From the NCBI GenBank assembly GCA_966249405.1, contig CBINDO010000003.1, positions 13,785-77,784 of the forward strand: 64,000 bases of DNA, in the 5' to 3' direction. The stretch is from SZUA-265 sp966249405. Lineage in GTDB: Bacteria > Myxococcota_A > Polyangia > Polyangiales > Polyangiaceae. Below are positions 44,307-53,103 of this stretch, piece after piece. A model generated the notes under the pieces. It did not search any database and had not been told where the DNA came from. It saw only the letters and a program-made list of their open reading frames with translations. The translations under genes were made by a program, and so were the position numbers. Each line of letters opens with the position of its first letter. Position 1 is the first letter of the stretch.

Positions 44307-45842
44307 GTGAGCATCTTGGTTTCGTGGATTGGGAATACGGACTTGGACGCCGCGGGTCAACGCCTGCCCAAGGGTGGCGCTGACCCGGGACTGGGCCCAA
44401 TCGGGCAAGCCTTGGCGCAACGCCAGTTCACGCGCGTGGTGTTGTTGTCGAACTTCGCCAAAGCGCAGAGCAGTGCGTACGTGCGCTGGGCTCAGCAACG
44501 GACGTCAGCGAAGGTCGAGCTGAAACAAGTCGAGCTGTCGGACCCAACCCACTTTCACTCGGTGTACAAGCTCGCCGAACAGACGTTGAGCGAAGTCTGC
44601 AATCAAGGTCCGAGGCGAACGCCAGTCGACCTCACCTTACACGTGAGCCCGGGTACTCCGGTAATGGGGGCCGTTTGGATCATCCTCGGCAAAACCAAGT
44701 ACCCCGCCGAATTGATTCAAACTTCGAAGGAGGCGGGCCTGAGAACGACCTCCGTCCCGCTAGACATCGCCGCCGAATTCATCGACCTGGTGCCCGAGTT
44801 GCTCCGAGCTCCCGATGCCTCACTGGCGGCCCGCAGTGAAGGCGTCCAACCTGCAGAGCCTCGTTTTGGAGACATCGTCTACCGCTGCAACACGATGGAC
44901 GAGCTGATCCGCCGTGCGCGCCGGCTCACCATGCGCAGCGTTTCGGTGCTCATCGAAGGCGAGTCCGGGACCGGCAAAGAGCTCCTCGCGCGTGCAATTC
45001 ACCAGGAAGGCCCTCGCAAAGACAAGCCGTTCATCGCCGTCAATTGTGGCGCCATCCCGAAGGATCTCGTCGAGGCGCTTGTCTTTGGCCACGTCAAAGG
45101 AGCGTTCACTGGGGCAGACAAGCCCTCCAACGGTTACTTCCGTGACGCGCACGGCGGCACGCTGTTTCTCGACGAGATCGGGGAGCTACCGCTCTCAGCT
45201 CAGGTGAAGTTGCTACGCGTACTGCAGGAGAAGAAGGTCACCCCCCTGGGTGACTCCAAGGACCACGCCGTCGACGTTAGGATCATCTCGGCTACCAACC
45301 GTAGTCTCGTGGCAGAATGCCACGCTGGACGGTTTAGGGAAGACCTATTTTATCGCCTGGCGATTGCCACTTTGCGCCCTCCCCCACTGCGCGAACGGCA
45401 GGGAGATTTGGGACCGCTGGTCGAGGTGCTGCTAGAACGCGCGAACGAACTCGCGGCCAAAGAGGAGTCCCACTACGAACGTAAAACTCTTTCTCCCGGC
45501 GCAAAAAAGCTTCTGCTCGCGCACTCGTGGCCAGGCAACGTTCGCGAGCTCGAAAACACGCTGATGCGAGCAACCGTTTGGACCGAAGGCACCACCATCA
45601 CGGAAGGTGATATGCGCGCAGCCCTCCTCGATGAGCCAGCAACCCGGTCCGACGCAGCACGTCTTCAGCCGTTGGACGAAGGCTTTTCCCTTGATGACGC
45701 CCTCGCCAAGCTAAGCCGTGAGTACATCCGTGCCGCTTTGAAACAAGCAGGCGACAACAAAAGCCAAGCCGCCAAGCTTCTTGGCCTGGCCAGCCGCCAG
45801 ACGTTGAACAACCGAATGGAAGCGCTGGGGTTGTCTTCGTGA
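44307..45842 (+). CDS. CARF-like sensor fused to a sigma-54 activator (RtcR-like layout)
   Basis: 511 residues from the GTG at 44307; an in-frame start at 44226 would add 27 residues before the first core strand. Residues 1-165 look like a CARF (nucleotide-sensing Rossmann) domain: ILVSWIGNTDL at the first strand, FTRVVLLSN, and LTLHVSPGTPVMGAVWIIL, the S/T-x-GT-x-x-M signature. An AAA+ sigma-54 activator domain follows with GESGTGKE (218-225), GAFTGA (265-270, the sigma-54 contact loop) and GGTLFLDEIGEL. A Fis-type HTH (NKSQAAKLLGLASRQTLNNRM) ends it. The layout is that of RtcR, but no rtcA or rtcB is nearby. A -24/-12 promoter 19 bp past its stop points to control of the restriction/RT operon. 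CARF ligands are usually cyclic oligoadenylates; here the ligand is unknown. Confidence 0.85.
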   Translation: MSILVSWIGNTDLDAAGQRLPKGGADPGLGPIGQALAQRQFTRVVLLSNFAKAQSSAYVRWAQQRTSAKVELKQVELSDPTHFHSVYKLAEQTLSEVCNQGPRRTPVDLTLHVSPGTPVMGAVWIILGKTKYPAELIQTSKEAGLRTTSVPLDIAAEFIDLVPELLRAPDASLAARSEGVQPAEPRFGDIVYRCNTMDELIRRARRLTMRSVSVLIEGESGTGKELLARAIHQEGPRKDKPFIAVNCGAIPKDLVEALVFGHVKGAFTGADKPSNGYFRDAHGGTLFLDEIGELPLSAQVKLLRVLQEKKVTPLGDSKDHAVDVRIISATNRSLVAECHAGRFREDLFYRLAIATLRPPPLRERQGDLGPLVEVLLERANELAAKEESHYERKTLSPGAKKLLLAHSWPGNVRELENTLMRATVWTEGTTITEGDMRAALLDEPATRSDAARLQPLDEGFSLDDALAKLSREYIRAALKQAGDNKSQAAKLLGLASRQTLNNRMEALGLSS

Positions 45843-45860
45843 TAAACACGTCAAACCGCA

Positions 45861-45876
45861 TGGCACAGTACCTGCA
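45861..45876 (+). promoter_or_regulatory. Sigma-54 (-24/-12) promoter of the restriction/RT operon
   Basis: TGGCACAGTACCTGCA matches the consensus TGGCAC-N5-TTGCA at all but one position, with GG at 45862-45863 and GC at 45874-45875, the exact spacing required. The predicted transcription start is near 45887. It lies between the CARF/sigma-54 activator and hsdR, and gives an mRNA leader of about 89 nt to the preferred hsdR start. Confidence 0.8.
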
Positions 45877-45975
45877 ATCGCATCTCGCGTGTCAACGCGC
45901 AACCTTCAACCACCGACCAGTCCGACTGCAGACGACGGCCTCCACGTTGCTCACCTCGTGCAGCAAGGAGCCCTC

Positions 45976-48900
45976 GTGCAGTCGTTGAACTTCGAGTTCC
46001 TACGGCCCCACGTAGCCCTACTCGCCGATCTGGGTGGCTTCGCCGAGAAGTACGCGTTCAGCGATCCCAAGAGTGCAGCGGTTAAGCTCCGCAACTTTTT
46101 GGAGGAGCTCGTGGAGCAGCTCTATCAGCGCCACCGTCTTCCGCGCCCCTACCAAGCCCACCTCGTCGATCTGCTGGAGGCTCACGACTTCACCGCGGCC
46201 ACACCCAAGGTGATCCTGATGCAGCTCCACGGCCTCCGAAAGTTGGGCAACTTGGGAGCCCACACCAATGCCATTCCGGTCACGAGTCAGGCCGTATTGC
46301 AACGTCTAGCCGATGCCCACAACGTGGCCCGCTGGTTCTACCTCACCAAGCTCGCCCCCGGTTCGGCGAGACCCCCGGAGTTTCAAGAACCGCCCCCCGA
46401 GTCGACCAAGGCCGAGGCCAAACGTAAGACCAAGGCGCTCCAAGAGGAGCTCGAAAAACAACGTGCTCTCGACGCCCAGCGCGAAGCGGAGCTACAGCAA
46501 CTGCAAGAAGCGCTGCACCTCGAGCGCGAGAAGGCGGCCGCTGCGGAAGCGGCCAAAGCTGCCGTCGAACAAGCACTCGTCAAGACCGAAGAAGAGCTGG
46601 CCGCCATCCGCGAACAAGGCGAACGCGTCGCAGGTATTCTTCAACTCGACGAAGCACAAACGCGTCAGCGTTTGATCGACGAGGCCCTCGTCGCGGCGGG
46701 CTGGAACGTCGGCCACAACGGCAAGAGCACGGAAGAAGTGGGCCAAGAGGTGGACGTCTCCGGCCTGCCACCGGGGTACGCCACCGGCAAAAACGGCAAG
46801 GGCCGGTGTGACTACGTGCTTTGGGACGACAACGGCAAGCCGCTCGCGGTGATCGAGGTCAAGCGCACAGCCAAAGACGCCGGTGTGGGACGCACGCAGG
46901 CCCAGATGTACGCCGATGCGCTCGAGAAGCAGTACGGTCAGCGTCCGGTCATCTTCTACAGCAATGGCCCAGAGATCTTCATCGAAGACGACGCGCAAGG
47001 TTACCCGCCGCGTAAGCTGTTTGGTTTCTACTCCAAGAGCAGCTTGCAGTCCCTGCACTTTCAACGGCGCGAGAAGCTAGACCTCAGCGGCGTGGGGCCA
47101 AACCCCACCATCGCCGGCCGCATGTACCAGGTGGAAGCCATCAAACGCGTGTCCGAACGCTTCGCGAACAAACGTCGCAAGGCGTTGATCGTGCAAGCGA
47201 CGGGCACGGGCAAAACCCGGGTCGCGATTTCGCTGTGTGACGTGCTCTCGCGTGCGCGTTGGGCCAAACGCATCTTGTTCTTGTGTGACCGGCGCGAGCT
47301 CCGCAAACAAGCGCTCAACGCGTTCAAAGATCACTTGCCCAACGAGCCGCGCACCGTCATCGACAAGGCGACGGTTGGCGATACGACGCACCGCGTGTTC
47401 GTGGGCACATACCCGGCGATGATGAACGTGTTTCAGTCCTTCGACCCGGGTTTCTTCGACTTGATCATCGCCGACGAGTCCCACCGCAGCATCTACAACA
47501 AGTACCGCGACCTGTTCTTGTACTTCGACGCGCTGCAAGTGGGCCTCACGGCAACTCCCGTCAAGTTCGTGGAGCGGAACACCTATCGTCTGTTCGAGTG
47601 CACGGACCGCGACCCCACCTTCAACTACGAATACCAAGAGGCGATCCGTAACGACCCGCCGTACCTCACCGCGTTCAAGGTCGTGAACGTCACCACCAAG
47701 TTCTTGCGCGAAGGCATCCGCTACAGCCAGATGACGGAGGCGGAACGCAAAGAGCTCGAGGCAGATCTCGAGAACGCCCACGAGGTCGAGTTCGAGAAGG
47801 AAAAGATCGACAAGCAGGTGTTCAACCGGGACACGAACCGCATCATTCTGCGCAACTTGATGGACCACGGGCTACGCGACGCCAGCGGCAGTCGCCCCGG
47901 CAAGAGCATCGTGTTTGCGCGCAACCACCATCACGCGGTGTTGATGGCGGACGTGTTCGCCGAGTTGTACCCCCAATACGGCGGCAAATTCTGCCGCGTC
48001 ATCGACAACTACGACCCCAACGCCGAAGCGCTGATCGACGACTTCAAAGACAAGAACAAGGAGCTGACGATCGCTATTTCAGTCGACATGCTCGACACCG
48101 GCATCGACGTGCCGGAAGTAGTGAACTTGGTGTTCGCCAAGCCGGTGAAGAGTTACGTCAAGTTCTGGCAGATGGTGGGCCGCGGCACGCGCTTGTGTGA
48201 AGACTTGTACGGCCCTGGGCAACACAAGACGGAATTTCTGATCTTCGACCACTGGGGTAACTTCGAGTTTTTCGAAGAGCGTTACGAGGAGAAACAAGCC
48301 AGCGTCAGCCGCTCGCTCTTGCAGCAGGTGTTCGAGGCGCGCCTCGAGCTCACCGACGCAGCCGTGCAGGCCCTCGACCAGCCAACCGTGGATCGCTGCG
48401 TGACTCAGCTGACCCAGATGGTGCGTGCGGTTCAGAACACCGGCGCCATCAGCGCGCAGGAGCATTGGAAAGAGCTCGACGAGCTGGCCAACCCGCAAGT
48501 GGTCGGCAGCTGGCACGCCAAAACCAAAGAAAAGCTGCGCATGGTGGCGGCGCCGCTCATGCACCTCATCCACGAACGGGGTGAAGACGCGGCCTACCGC
48601 TTCGACCTGACCTTGGCCCACTTGCAGAAGGCGCAGCTCCTGGCTACGCCCGAGCGGGAGGGCCGCAAGGCGGCGGTGTGTGAGCAGGTAGAGCAATTGC
48701 AGATGAACCTGAACCCGGTCAAAGCCAAGGCAGAAGCCATCAAAAAGGTGCGCAGCAGCGCCTTTTGGCAAGCCGCGACGTTGCCGGAGCTCGAGGAGCT
48801 GCGGGGCGAGCTCCGCGGCATCATGAAACATCAGACGTATCAAGCCGCGTTGCTCAACGAGCCCCTGCGCCTGGACGTGCGGGACTCGGGGGTCGAGCGC

Positions 48901-49482
48901 AGCTACTACCAAACCAAACTCCAAGGCCTGCAGCTCGTCGAATACAAGACGCGCGTGAAGAAGGCGTTGCTCGAACACTTCGAAACGAACCTGGTTTTGC
49001 GCAAGATCCGCTCGAACATCCGCGTCTCTGACGAAGACGTGCGCAAGCTCGCGACCTTGGTATTGAGCGTCGACCCGGGTGCAGATCTGGGGCGCTTGTT
49101 CGCGCAGGAAGGATTGCCCGCCGCGGATGATGCCGACGGGGAGAGGGCCGATAGCGAAGCGGCCGACTCCAGACACGCCACGAACCGACTCCAATTCGTG
49201 ATCCGCAGCATCGTGGGCCTAGAGTCCAAGGCCGTGGAAAAGGCGTTCGAAGAGTTCGTGCACGCGTTCTCCACGCTCACGGCGCAACAAATCCAGTTCC
49301 TCTCCCTGGTCAAGCAGCACATCACCGATCACGGGATGCTCAGCCTCGACGATCTGTACGAAGCGCCGTTCACTCAACTGCACTCGGACGGCGTGGACGG
49401 CGTGTTCACCGACGAGGCGCAGGTAACGCGGCTTATCAACATCATCGAATTGTTCGATCCAGACATGGTGCAGTCGGCATGA
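45976..49482 (+). CDS. hsdR: Type I restriction enzyme R subunit (nuclease-translocase)
   Basis: About 1168 residues from the GTG at 45976, which has a perfect AAGGAG five bases upstream and begins at the family N-terminus (NFEFLRPHVALLADLGGFAEKYAFSDPKSAAVKLRNFLEEL, a DUF4145-type domain). An in-frame GTG at 45889 lies at the predicted transcription start and is unlikely. A Glu/Ala/Arg coiled coil follows, then the PD-(D/E)xK nuclease (CDYVLWDDNGKPLAVIEVKRT). Next come SF2 motor motifs VQATGTGKTR, IIADESHR, GLTATPVKF and FWQMVGRGTRLCEDL, and a long helical C-terminus that docks the methylase. HsdR cleaves unmodified DNA after translocation, with HsdM and HsdS. It is the first gene after the sigma-54 promoter, so restriction appears inducible. 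Confidence 0.93.
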   Translation: MQSLNFEFLRPHVALLADLGGFAEKYAFSDPKSAAVKLRNFLEELVEQLYQRHRLPRPYQAHLVDLLEAHDFTAATPKVILMQLHGLRKLGNLGAHTNAIPVTSQAVLQRLADAHNVARWFYLTKLAPGSARPPEFQEPPPESTKAEAKRKTKALQEELEKQRALDAQREAELQQLQEALHLEREKAAAAEAAKAAVEQALVKTEEELAAIREQGERVAGILQLDEAQTRQRLIDEALVAAGWNVGHNGKSTEEVGQEVDVSGLPPGYATGKNGKGRCDYVLWDDNGKPLAVIEVKRTAKDAGVGRTQAQMYADALEKQYGQRPVIFYSNGPEIFIEDDAQGYPPRKLFGFYSKSSLQSLHFQRREKLDLSGVGPNPTIAGRMYQVEAIKRVSERFANKRRKALIVQATGTGKTRVAISLCDVLSRARWAKRILFLCDRRELRKQALNAFKDHLPNEPRTVIDKATVGDTTHRVFVGTYPAMMNVFQSFDPGFFDLIIADESHRSIYNKYRDLFLYFDALQVGLTATPVKFVERNTYRLFECTDRDPTFNYEYQEAIRNDPPYLTAFKVVNVTTKFLREGIRYSQMTEAERKELEADLENAHEVEFEKEKIDKQVFNRDTNRIILRNLMDHGLRDASGSRPGKSIVFARNHHHAVLMADVFAELYPQYGGKFCRVIDNYDPNAEALIDDFKDKNKELTIAISVDMLDTGIDVPEVVNLVFAKPVKSYVKFWQMVGRGTRLCEDLYGPGQHKTEFLIFDHWGNFEFFEERYEEKQASVSRSLLQQVFEARLELTDAAVQALDQPTVDRCVTQLTQMVRAVQNTGAISAQEHWKELDELANPQVVGSWHAKTKEKLRMVAAPLMHLIHERGEDAAYRFDLTLAHLQKAQLLATPEREGRKAAVCEQVEQLQMNLNPVKAKAEAIKKVRSSAFWQAATLPELEELRGELRGIMKHQTYQAALLNEPLRLDVRDSGVERSYYQTKLQGLQLVEYKTRVKKALLEHFETNLVLRKIRSNIRVSDEDVRKLATLVLSVDPGADLGRLFAQEGLPAADDADGERADSEAADSRHATNRLQFVIRSIVGLESKAVEKAFEEFVHAFSTLTAQQIQFLSLVKQHITDHGMLSLDDLYEAPFTQLHSDGVDGVFTDEAQVTRLINIIELFDPDMVQSA

Positions 49483-50171
49483 GCACACTCGAAACGTCGG
49501 GCGCGCCGATCCAAATCCGCGTCTACGACGACCAGCTCGTGATCTGGAACTCGGGTCAGCTGCCTCCCAACTGGACGACGGAGAACCTGATGCAGGCCCA
49601 CTCCTCGGAACCGCGCAATCCGGATCTTGCCAATATCTTCTATCGCACGGGTTTGATCGAGGCGTGGGGCCAAGGTTATCGACGCATCGTTGAAGCGTGC
49701 GAAGAGAACGGAACAACGTTACCGCAGACAGCTCACGACGGCGCGGGCCTCGGGGTTATGTGGAATTGGGTAACCCCCGACAAAGAGGCAGCGCAGCCAG
49801 CAAAGGCACCTCTACAGCCAGAGTCGCAGCTAGAGTCACAGCTAGAGTCACGGCTAGAGTCGCAGCCAGAGTCGCAGCCAGAGTCGCAGCCAGAGTCGCA
49901 GCCAGAGTCGACTCGCCAGCTAGGCTTGGCTCCGGACTCTCTTGCCTTCCGCGTATTGCAGGCTTTGGACAACGCTGCGCTCGGGAAGGCCAGCATTTCC
50001 GCGGCTGTAGGGCAAAGGGCGATCAGCGGGCGCTTGAACGCGACGATCCGGGAGCTCACCGCTGACGGCGTGATTGAGCTTACCCTCCCGGACAAGCCCA
50101 GCAGCCGACTTCAAAAGTACCGTCTAACCGCGGCGGGCAGAGCCTTGCTGCTATCCCATCGCAAAACGTGA
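49479..50171 (+). CDS. N-terminally truncated AlbA_2/ATPase-type regulator fragment with 12-bp repeats
   Basis: 230 residues. The first ~100 (IQIRVYDDQLVIWNSGQLPPNWTTENLMQAHSSEPRNPDLANIFYRTGLIEAWGQGYRRIVEAC) match the C-terminal ATPase-like part of AlbA_2-domain putative transcriptional regulators, which are usually 400-550 residues and often accompany restriction genes. The AlbA_2 DNA-binding domain and first half of the ATPase are missing. A tandem repeat encoding QPES/QLES units follows, then a winged-helix-like C-terminus (LPDKPSSRLQKYRLTAAGRALLL). The ATG overlaps the hsdR stop by 4 bp. It may be a fusion remnant still translated, or a small adaptor. No catalytic role can be assigned. 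Confidence 0.65.
   Translation: MSTLETSGAPIQIRVYDDQLVIWNSGQLPPNWTTENLMQAHSSEPRNPDLANIFYRTGLIEAWGQGYRRIVEACEENGTTLPQTAHDGAGLGVMWNWVTPDKEAAQPAKAPLQPESQLESQLESRLESQPESQPESQPESQPESTRQLGLAPDSLAFRVLQALDNAALGKASISAAVGQRAISGRLNATIRELTADGVIELTLPDKPSSRLQKYRLTAAGRALLLSHRKT
49815..49910 (+). repeat. 12-bp tandem repeat, eight units
   Basis: Eight contiguous 12-bp units of the type CAGCCAGAGTCG (variants CAGCTAGAGTCA, CGGCTAGAGTCG) encode the tetrapeptides QPES, QLES and RLES. The last four units are identical, which suggests recent slippage. Unit length keeps the frame. Confidence 0.9.
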
Positions 50172-50183
50172 GATGCGCCAATT

Positions 50184-50286
50184 GTGCAAGCGGTGCTTGC
50201 ACCATTCGATACCCACTCGGGAACTGACTCGAACCCCACCATCGACCATCGCAGCAACCTGCTGCACCAGGTGCCCTCTGGGGCAC
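50184..50286 (+). promoter_or_regulatory. Two hairpins in the gap before hsdM
   Basis: GTGCAAGC (50184-50191) and GCTTGCAC (50195-50202) form a perfect 8-bp inverted repeat with loop GGT. GTGCCC (50271-50276) and GGGCAC (50281-50286) form a 6-bp hairpin with loop TCTG. Neither has a T-run. They may be operators, RNA-processing sites or a partial transcription block between the hsdR and hsdM parts of the operon. Confidence 0.45.
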
Positions 50287-50311
50287 GACTACAGAAAACC
50301 ATCGAAAATTC

Positions 50312-51895
50312 ATGATCACCGGTAAACTACGCAGCGACATCGACAAACTCTGGGAGGAGTTCTGGACGGGGGGGATCACGAATCCGCTCACCGTCATCGA
50401 GCAGATCTCCTTCTTGATGTTCGCGCGCATGCTCGACCTCAACGAAACGCGGGAAGAAAAGAAGGCCATGCGCGTCGCCAAAGGCGGCAAGAAGAAAGAC
50501 TGGCCGCGCATGTTCCAGGAGAACCAGCAACACCTGCGCTGGGGTAACCTGAAGGAACTACCCGGCGCGGTGAGCGACGCGGATGCCAAAAAGGGCATCA
50601 AGTCGATGATGAGCGTGATGCGGGACGAGCTGTTTCCGTTCTTTCGGCAGCTCAGCGGCGGCACCACCTTCTCCGAATACATGGCGGACGCGCAGCTCAT
50701 GATCCAAAAGCCGAGCCTGTTGGTTTCGGCGGTGAACATGATCGACCAGCTGCCGCTCACCCAGGGCGACACCAAAGGTGACCTCTACGAATACTTGCTC
50801 AGCAAGTTGACGACGGCCGGCATCAACGGCCAGTTCCGCACCCCGCGCCACGTCATTGCGCTGATGTGCGCCCTGACCGACCCCAAACCCACCGAACAAG
50901 TGGCAGACCCAGCGTGCGGCACCGCGGGCTTCCTCGTCGGCGTGCGCGAGTACCTGTGGCACAAGTACACGAGCAAACAAGGCATCGTCAAAGACGAGGA
51001 GGGCAACCTCATCTACACCGCCGATCAGCTCGACCCCAAGGTGAAAGAGCACATCGAAAGCGAAATGTTTCACGGCTTCGACTTCGACAGCACCATGTTG
51101 CGCATCGCGAGCATGAACTTGATGCTCCACGGCGTGGGTAACCCCGACATCCACTACCAAGACACGCTCAGCAACAGCTTTCCCGAGAAGTTCCCGAAGA
51201 AGGCGTCCAACGGCTTCGACGTGGTGCTCGCCAACCCGCCGTTCAAGGGCAGCTTGGACGCCGAAGACGTGCACCCCTCCCTCACCCGCGCGGTCAAGAC
51301 CAAGAAGACGGAGCTGCTGTTCGTGGCTCTGATCTTGCGCATGCTGCGTAACGGCGGCCGCAGCGCCACCATCGTGCCCGACGGTGTGCTCTTCGGCACC
51401 TCCACCGCGCACCAAGAGCTGCGCAAGTTACTCCTCGACGAAAACCAGCTCGAAGCCGTCATCAAACTACCGAGCGGCGTGTTCAAACCCTACGCCGGTG
51501 TGTCCACCGCCATCCTCGTGTTCACGAAGGGCGGCAAGACGGATAACGTCTTCTTCTACAACATCGAGCAAGACGGCTTCTCCCTCGACGACAAACGCAC
51601 CCCCGCAAGCGAAGAGCGCACGCCGCTCGGTCCCACCAAAGACAACGATCTGCCCGACTGTGTGACGCGGTGGAACAAGCGCAACCCCAAGAAAGACAAC
51701 GATCGCACCGGCAAGTGTTTCTTCGTACCGGCGCAGGAGATCCGGGACCAGAAGTACGACCTGTCGTTCAATCGGTACAAAGAGGTGGTTCACGCGGAGG
51801 TGGAGTACGAGTCGCCGAAGGTGATCTTGAAGAAGTTGCGGGCGCTCGAGAAGGAGATCGCGAAGGATTTGGATGAACTGGAGGGGTTGCTGTGA
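50312..51895 (+). CDS. hsdM: Type I restriction-modification M subunit (N6-adenine methyltransferase)
   Basis: 527 residues. The N-terminal helical domain (KLRSDIDKLWEEFWTGGITNPLTVIEQISFLMFARML) and catalytic domain are complete. SAM motif I is VADPACGTAGFLVGV, motif IV is ANPPFKG, and FRTPRHVIALMC is the usual lead-in to the SAM pocket. HsdM methylates adenine in the site chosen by HsdS and forms the M2S core that HsdR joins. The ATG at 50312 begins 140 bp after the preceding gene, the largest gap in this part of the operon. It overlaps hsdS by 4 bp. Confidence 0.96.
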   Translation: MITGKLRSDIDKLWEEFWTGGITNPLTVIEQISFLMFARMLDLNETREEKKAMRVAKGGKKKDWPRMFQENQQHLRWGNLKELPGAVSDADAKKGIKSMMSVMRDELFPFFRQLSGGTTFSEYMADAQLMIQKPSLLVSAVNMIDQLPLTQGDTKGDLYEYLLSKLTTAGINGQFRTPRHVIALMCALTDPKPTEQVADPACGTAGFLVGVREYLWHKYTSKQGIVKDEEGNLIYTADQLDPKVKEHIESEMFHGFDFDSTMLRIASMNLMLHGVGNPDIHYQDTLSNSFPEKFPKKASNGFDVVLANPPFKGSLDAEDVHPSLTRAVKTKKTELLFVALILRMLRNGGRSATIVPDGVLFGTSTAHQELRKLLLDENQLEAVIKLPSGVFKPYAGVSTAILVFTKGGKTDNVFFYNIEQDGFSLDDKRTPASEERTPLGPTKDNDLPDCVTRWNKRNPKKDNDRTGKCFFVPAQEIRDQKYDLSFNRYKEVVHAEVEYESPKVILKKLRALEKEIAKDLDELEGLL

Positions 51896-53103
51896 GTTGG
51901 GCCCCTTCGACGCTAGAAGCCGCCGCCGACATCGTCGCTGGTTATGCGTTCCCAAGTTCGGGATATGCACGCAGTGAAACTGCTTGGCGACTGCTTCGCG
52001 GCATTACGGTAGGTCCCCAACGCCTGGATTGGAGCGAACCACTGTACTGGTCCAGAACCCCCGGCGACGGTCTTGGCAAGTTCGAATTGGCTAACGGTGA
52101 TATTGTGATTGCCATGGATCGCCCCTGGATAACTGAGGGGTTCCGCGTCGCTCAGCTCGCAACTGCTGACACACCTGCACTACTCGTCCAACGCGTGGCT
52201 CGACTTCGCGCGAAGAAAGGCTTCGATGGCCGATTCCTTTACCACTTGATGTGTTCTGGTGGGCTCCAGCAGCATCTTCAGAAGCGCCACACGGAAACAA
52301 CCGTACCGCACGTATCTCACAAGGACATTGCCTCATACGCATTCGTCGCGCCGCCCCTCCCCGAGCAGAAGCGCATCGCCGCCATCCTCGACAAGGCGGA
52401 CGCCATTCGGCGCAAACGCCAGGAGGCCATCCGTCTCACGGAAGAGCTGCTCCGCTCCGCGTTCTTGGAGATGTTCGGCGACCCCGTGACGAACCCGAAG
52501 GGGTGGGAGGTGAAGAAGTTGGGGGAGCTCATCCCTGACCGCGGGATGATCGTGGATGGCCCGTTCGGTAGTTCACTCAAGCCTGCAGAGTACGTGCCCG
52601 CGGGAGTGAGGGTAATCCGCAACTTCAACATTGGTCGAGACGAGTTCGATCAAGGCGAATACAAGTATGTGACTGAGGAGAAATTTCGGGAGATAGCCCG
52701 CAGCGAGGTTCGGGCCAACGATCTATTGATCTCCACCAAAGGTACCGTGGGCAACGTGTGCGTCATGCCTGCTCTGCCTGGGCTTGCCGTATTGTCCGCC
52801 AGTGGGACGGTGAGGCTACGTCCTCAATCTCCGATATTGAGCAGTTTTCTCAGCGCCCAAATGTCCCTGCCTATGTACCGCGCCTACATCCAGAAAAGCA
52901 CGGCTGGTAGCATCCAGCGCTATCTCAATCTGAGTTCGATTCGAGAATTCGAAGTGATGTTGCCCCCAGAAGGGGCGCAAGAGAAGTTCGTTGCATGGAG
53001 CCGCGGCGTTCGAGGGCTATTGCTGAACCAAACCAACACTTTCGCAGAAGTGGGTACCCTAGTTTCTTCGCTAACCCAACGCGCCTTCTCAGGGAGCATG
53101 TAG
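51892..53103 (+). CDS. hsdS: Type I restriction-modification S (specificity) subunit
   Basis: 403 residues with two target-recognition domains. The first half ends at the conserved helix LPEQKRIAAILDKADAIRRKRQEAIRLTEELLRSAFLEMFGDP. The second TRD starts WEVKKLGELIPDRGMIVDGPFGSSL and ends at a weaker repeat of the helix (PEGAQEKFVAWSRGVRGLLLNQ). HsdS sets the bipartite DNA sequence recognised. The GTG start overlaps the hsdM stop by 4 bp. Its stop (TAG) is directly followed by the next gene's TTG start. Confidence 0.93.
   Translation: MSWAPSTLEAAADIVAGYAFPSSGYARSETAWRLLRGITVGPQRLDWSEPLYWSRTPGDGLGKFELANGDIVIAMDRPWITEGFRVAQLATADTPALLVQRVARLRAKKGFDGRFLYHLMCSGGLQQHLQKRHTETTVPHVSHKDIASYAFVAPPLPEQKRIAAILDKADAIRRKRQEAIRLTEELLRSAFLEMFGDPVTNPKGWEVKKLGELIPDRGMIVDGPFGSSLKPAEYVPAGVRVIRNFNIGRDEFDQGEYKYVTEEKFREIARSEVRANDLLISTKGTVGNVCVMPALPGLAVLSASGTVRLRPQSPILSSFLSAQMSLPMYRAYIQKSTAGSIQRYLNLSSIREFEVMLPPEGAQEKFVAWSRGVRGLLLNQTNTFAEVGTLVSSLTQRAFSGSM

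Noticed and set aside
44307..45842. Calling the sigma-54 activator RtcR of RNA repair
   Set aside because: No rtcA, rtcB or tRNA-repair gene is nearby, and the adjacent sigma-54 promoter faces hsdR; the layout is RtcR-like but the target differs.
47077..49194. Long open frames antisense to hsdR
   Set aside because: They mirror hsdR codons (GC-rich third positions), have no RBS and no protein-like motifs.
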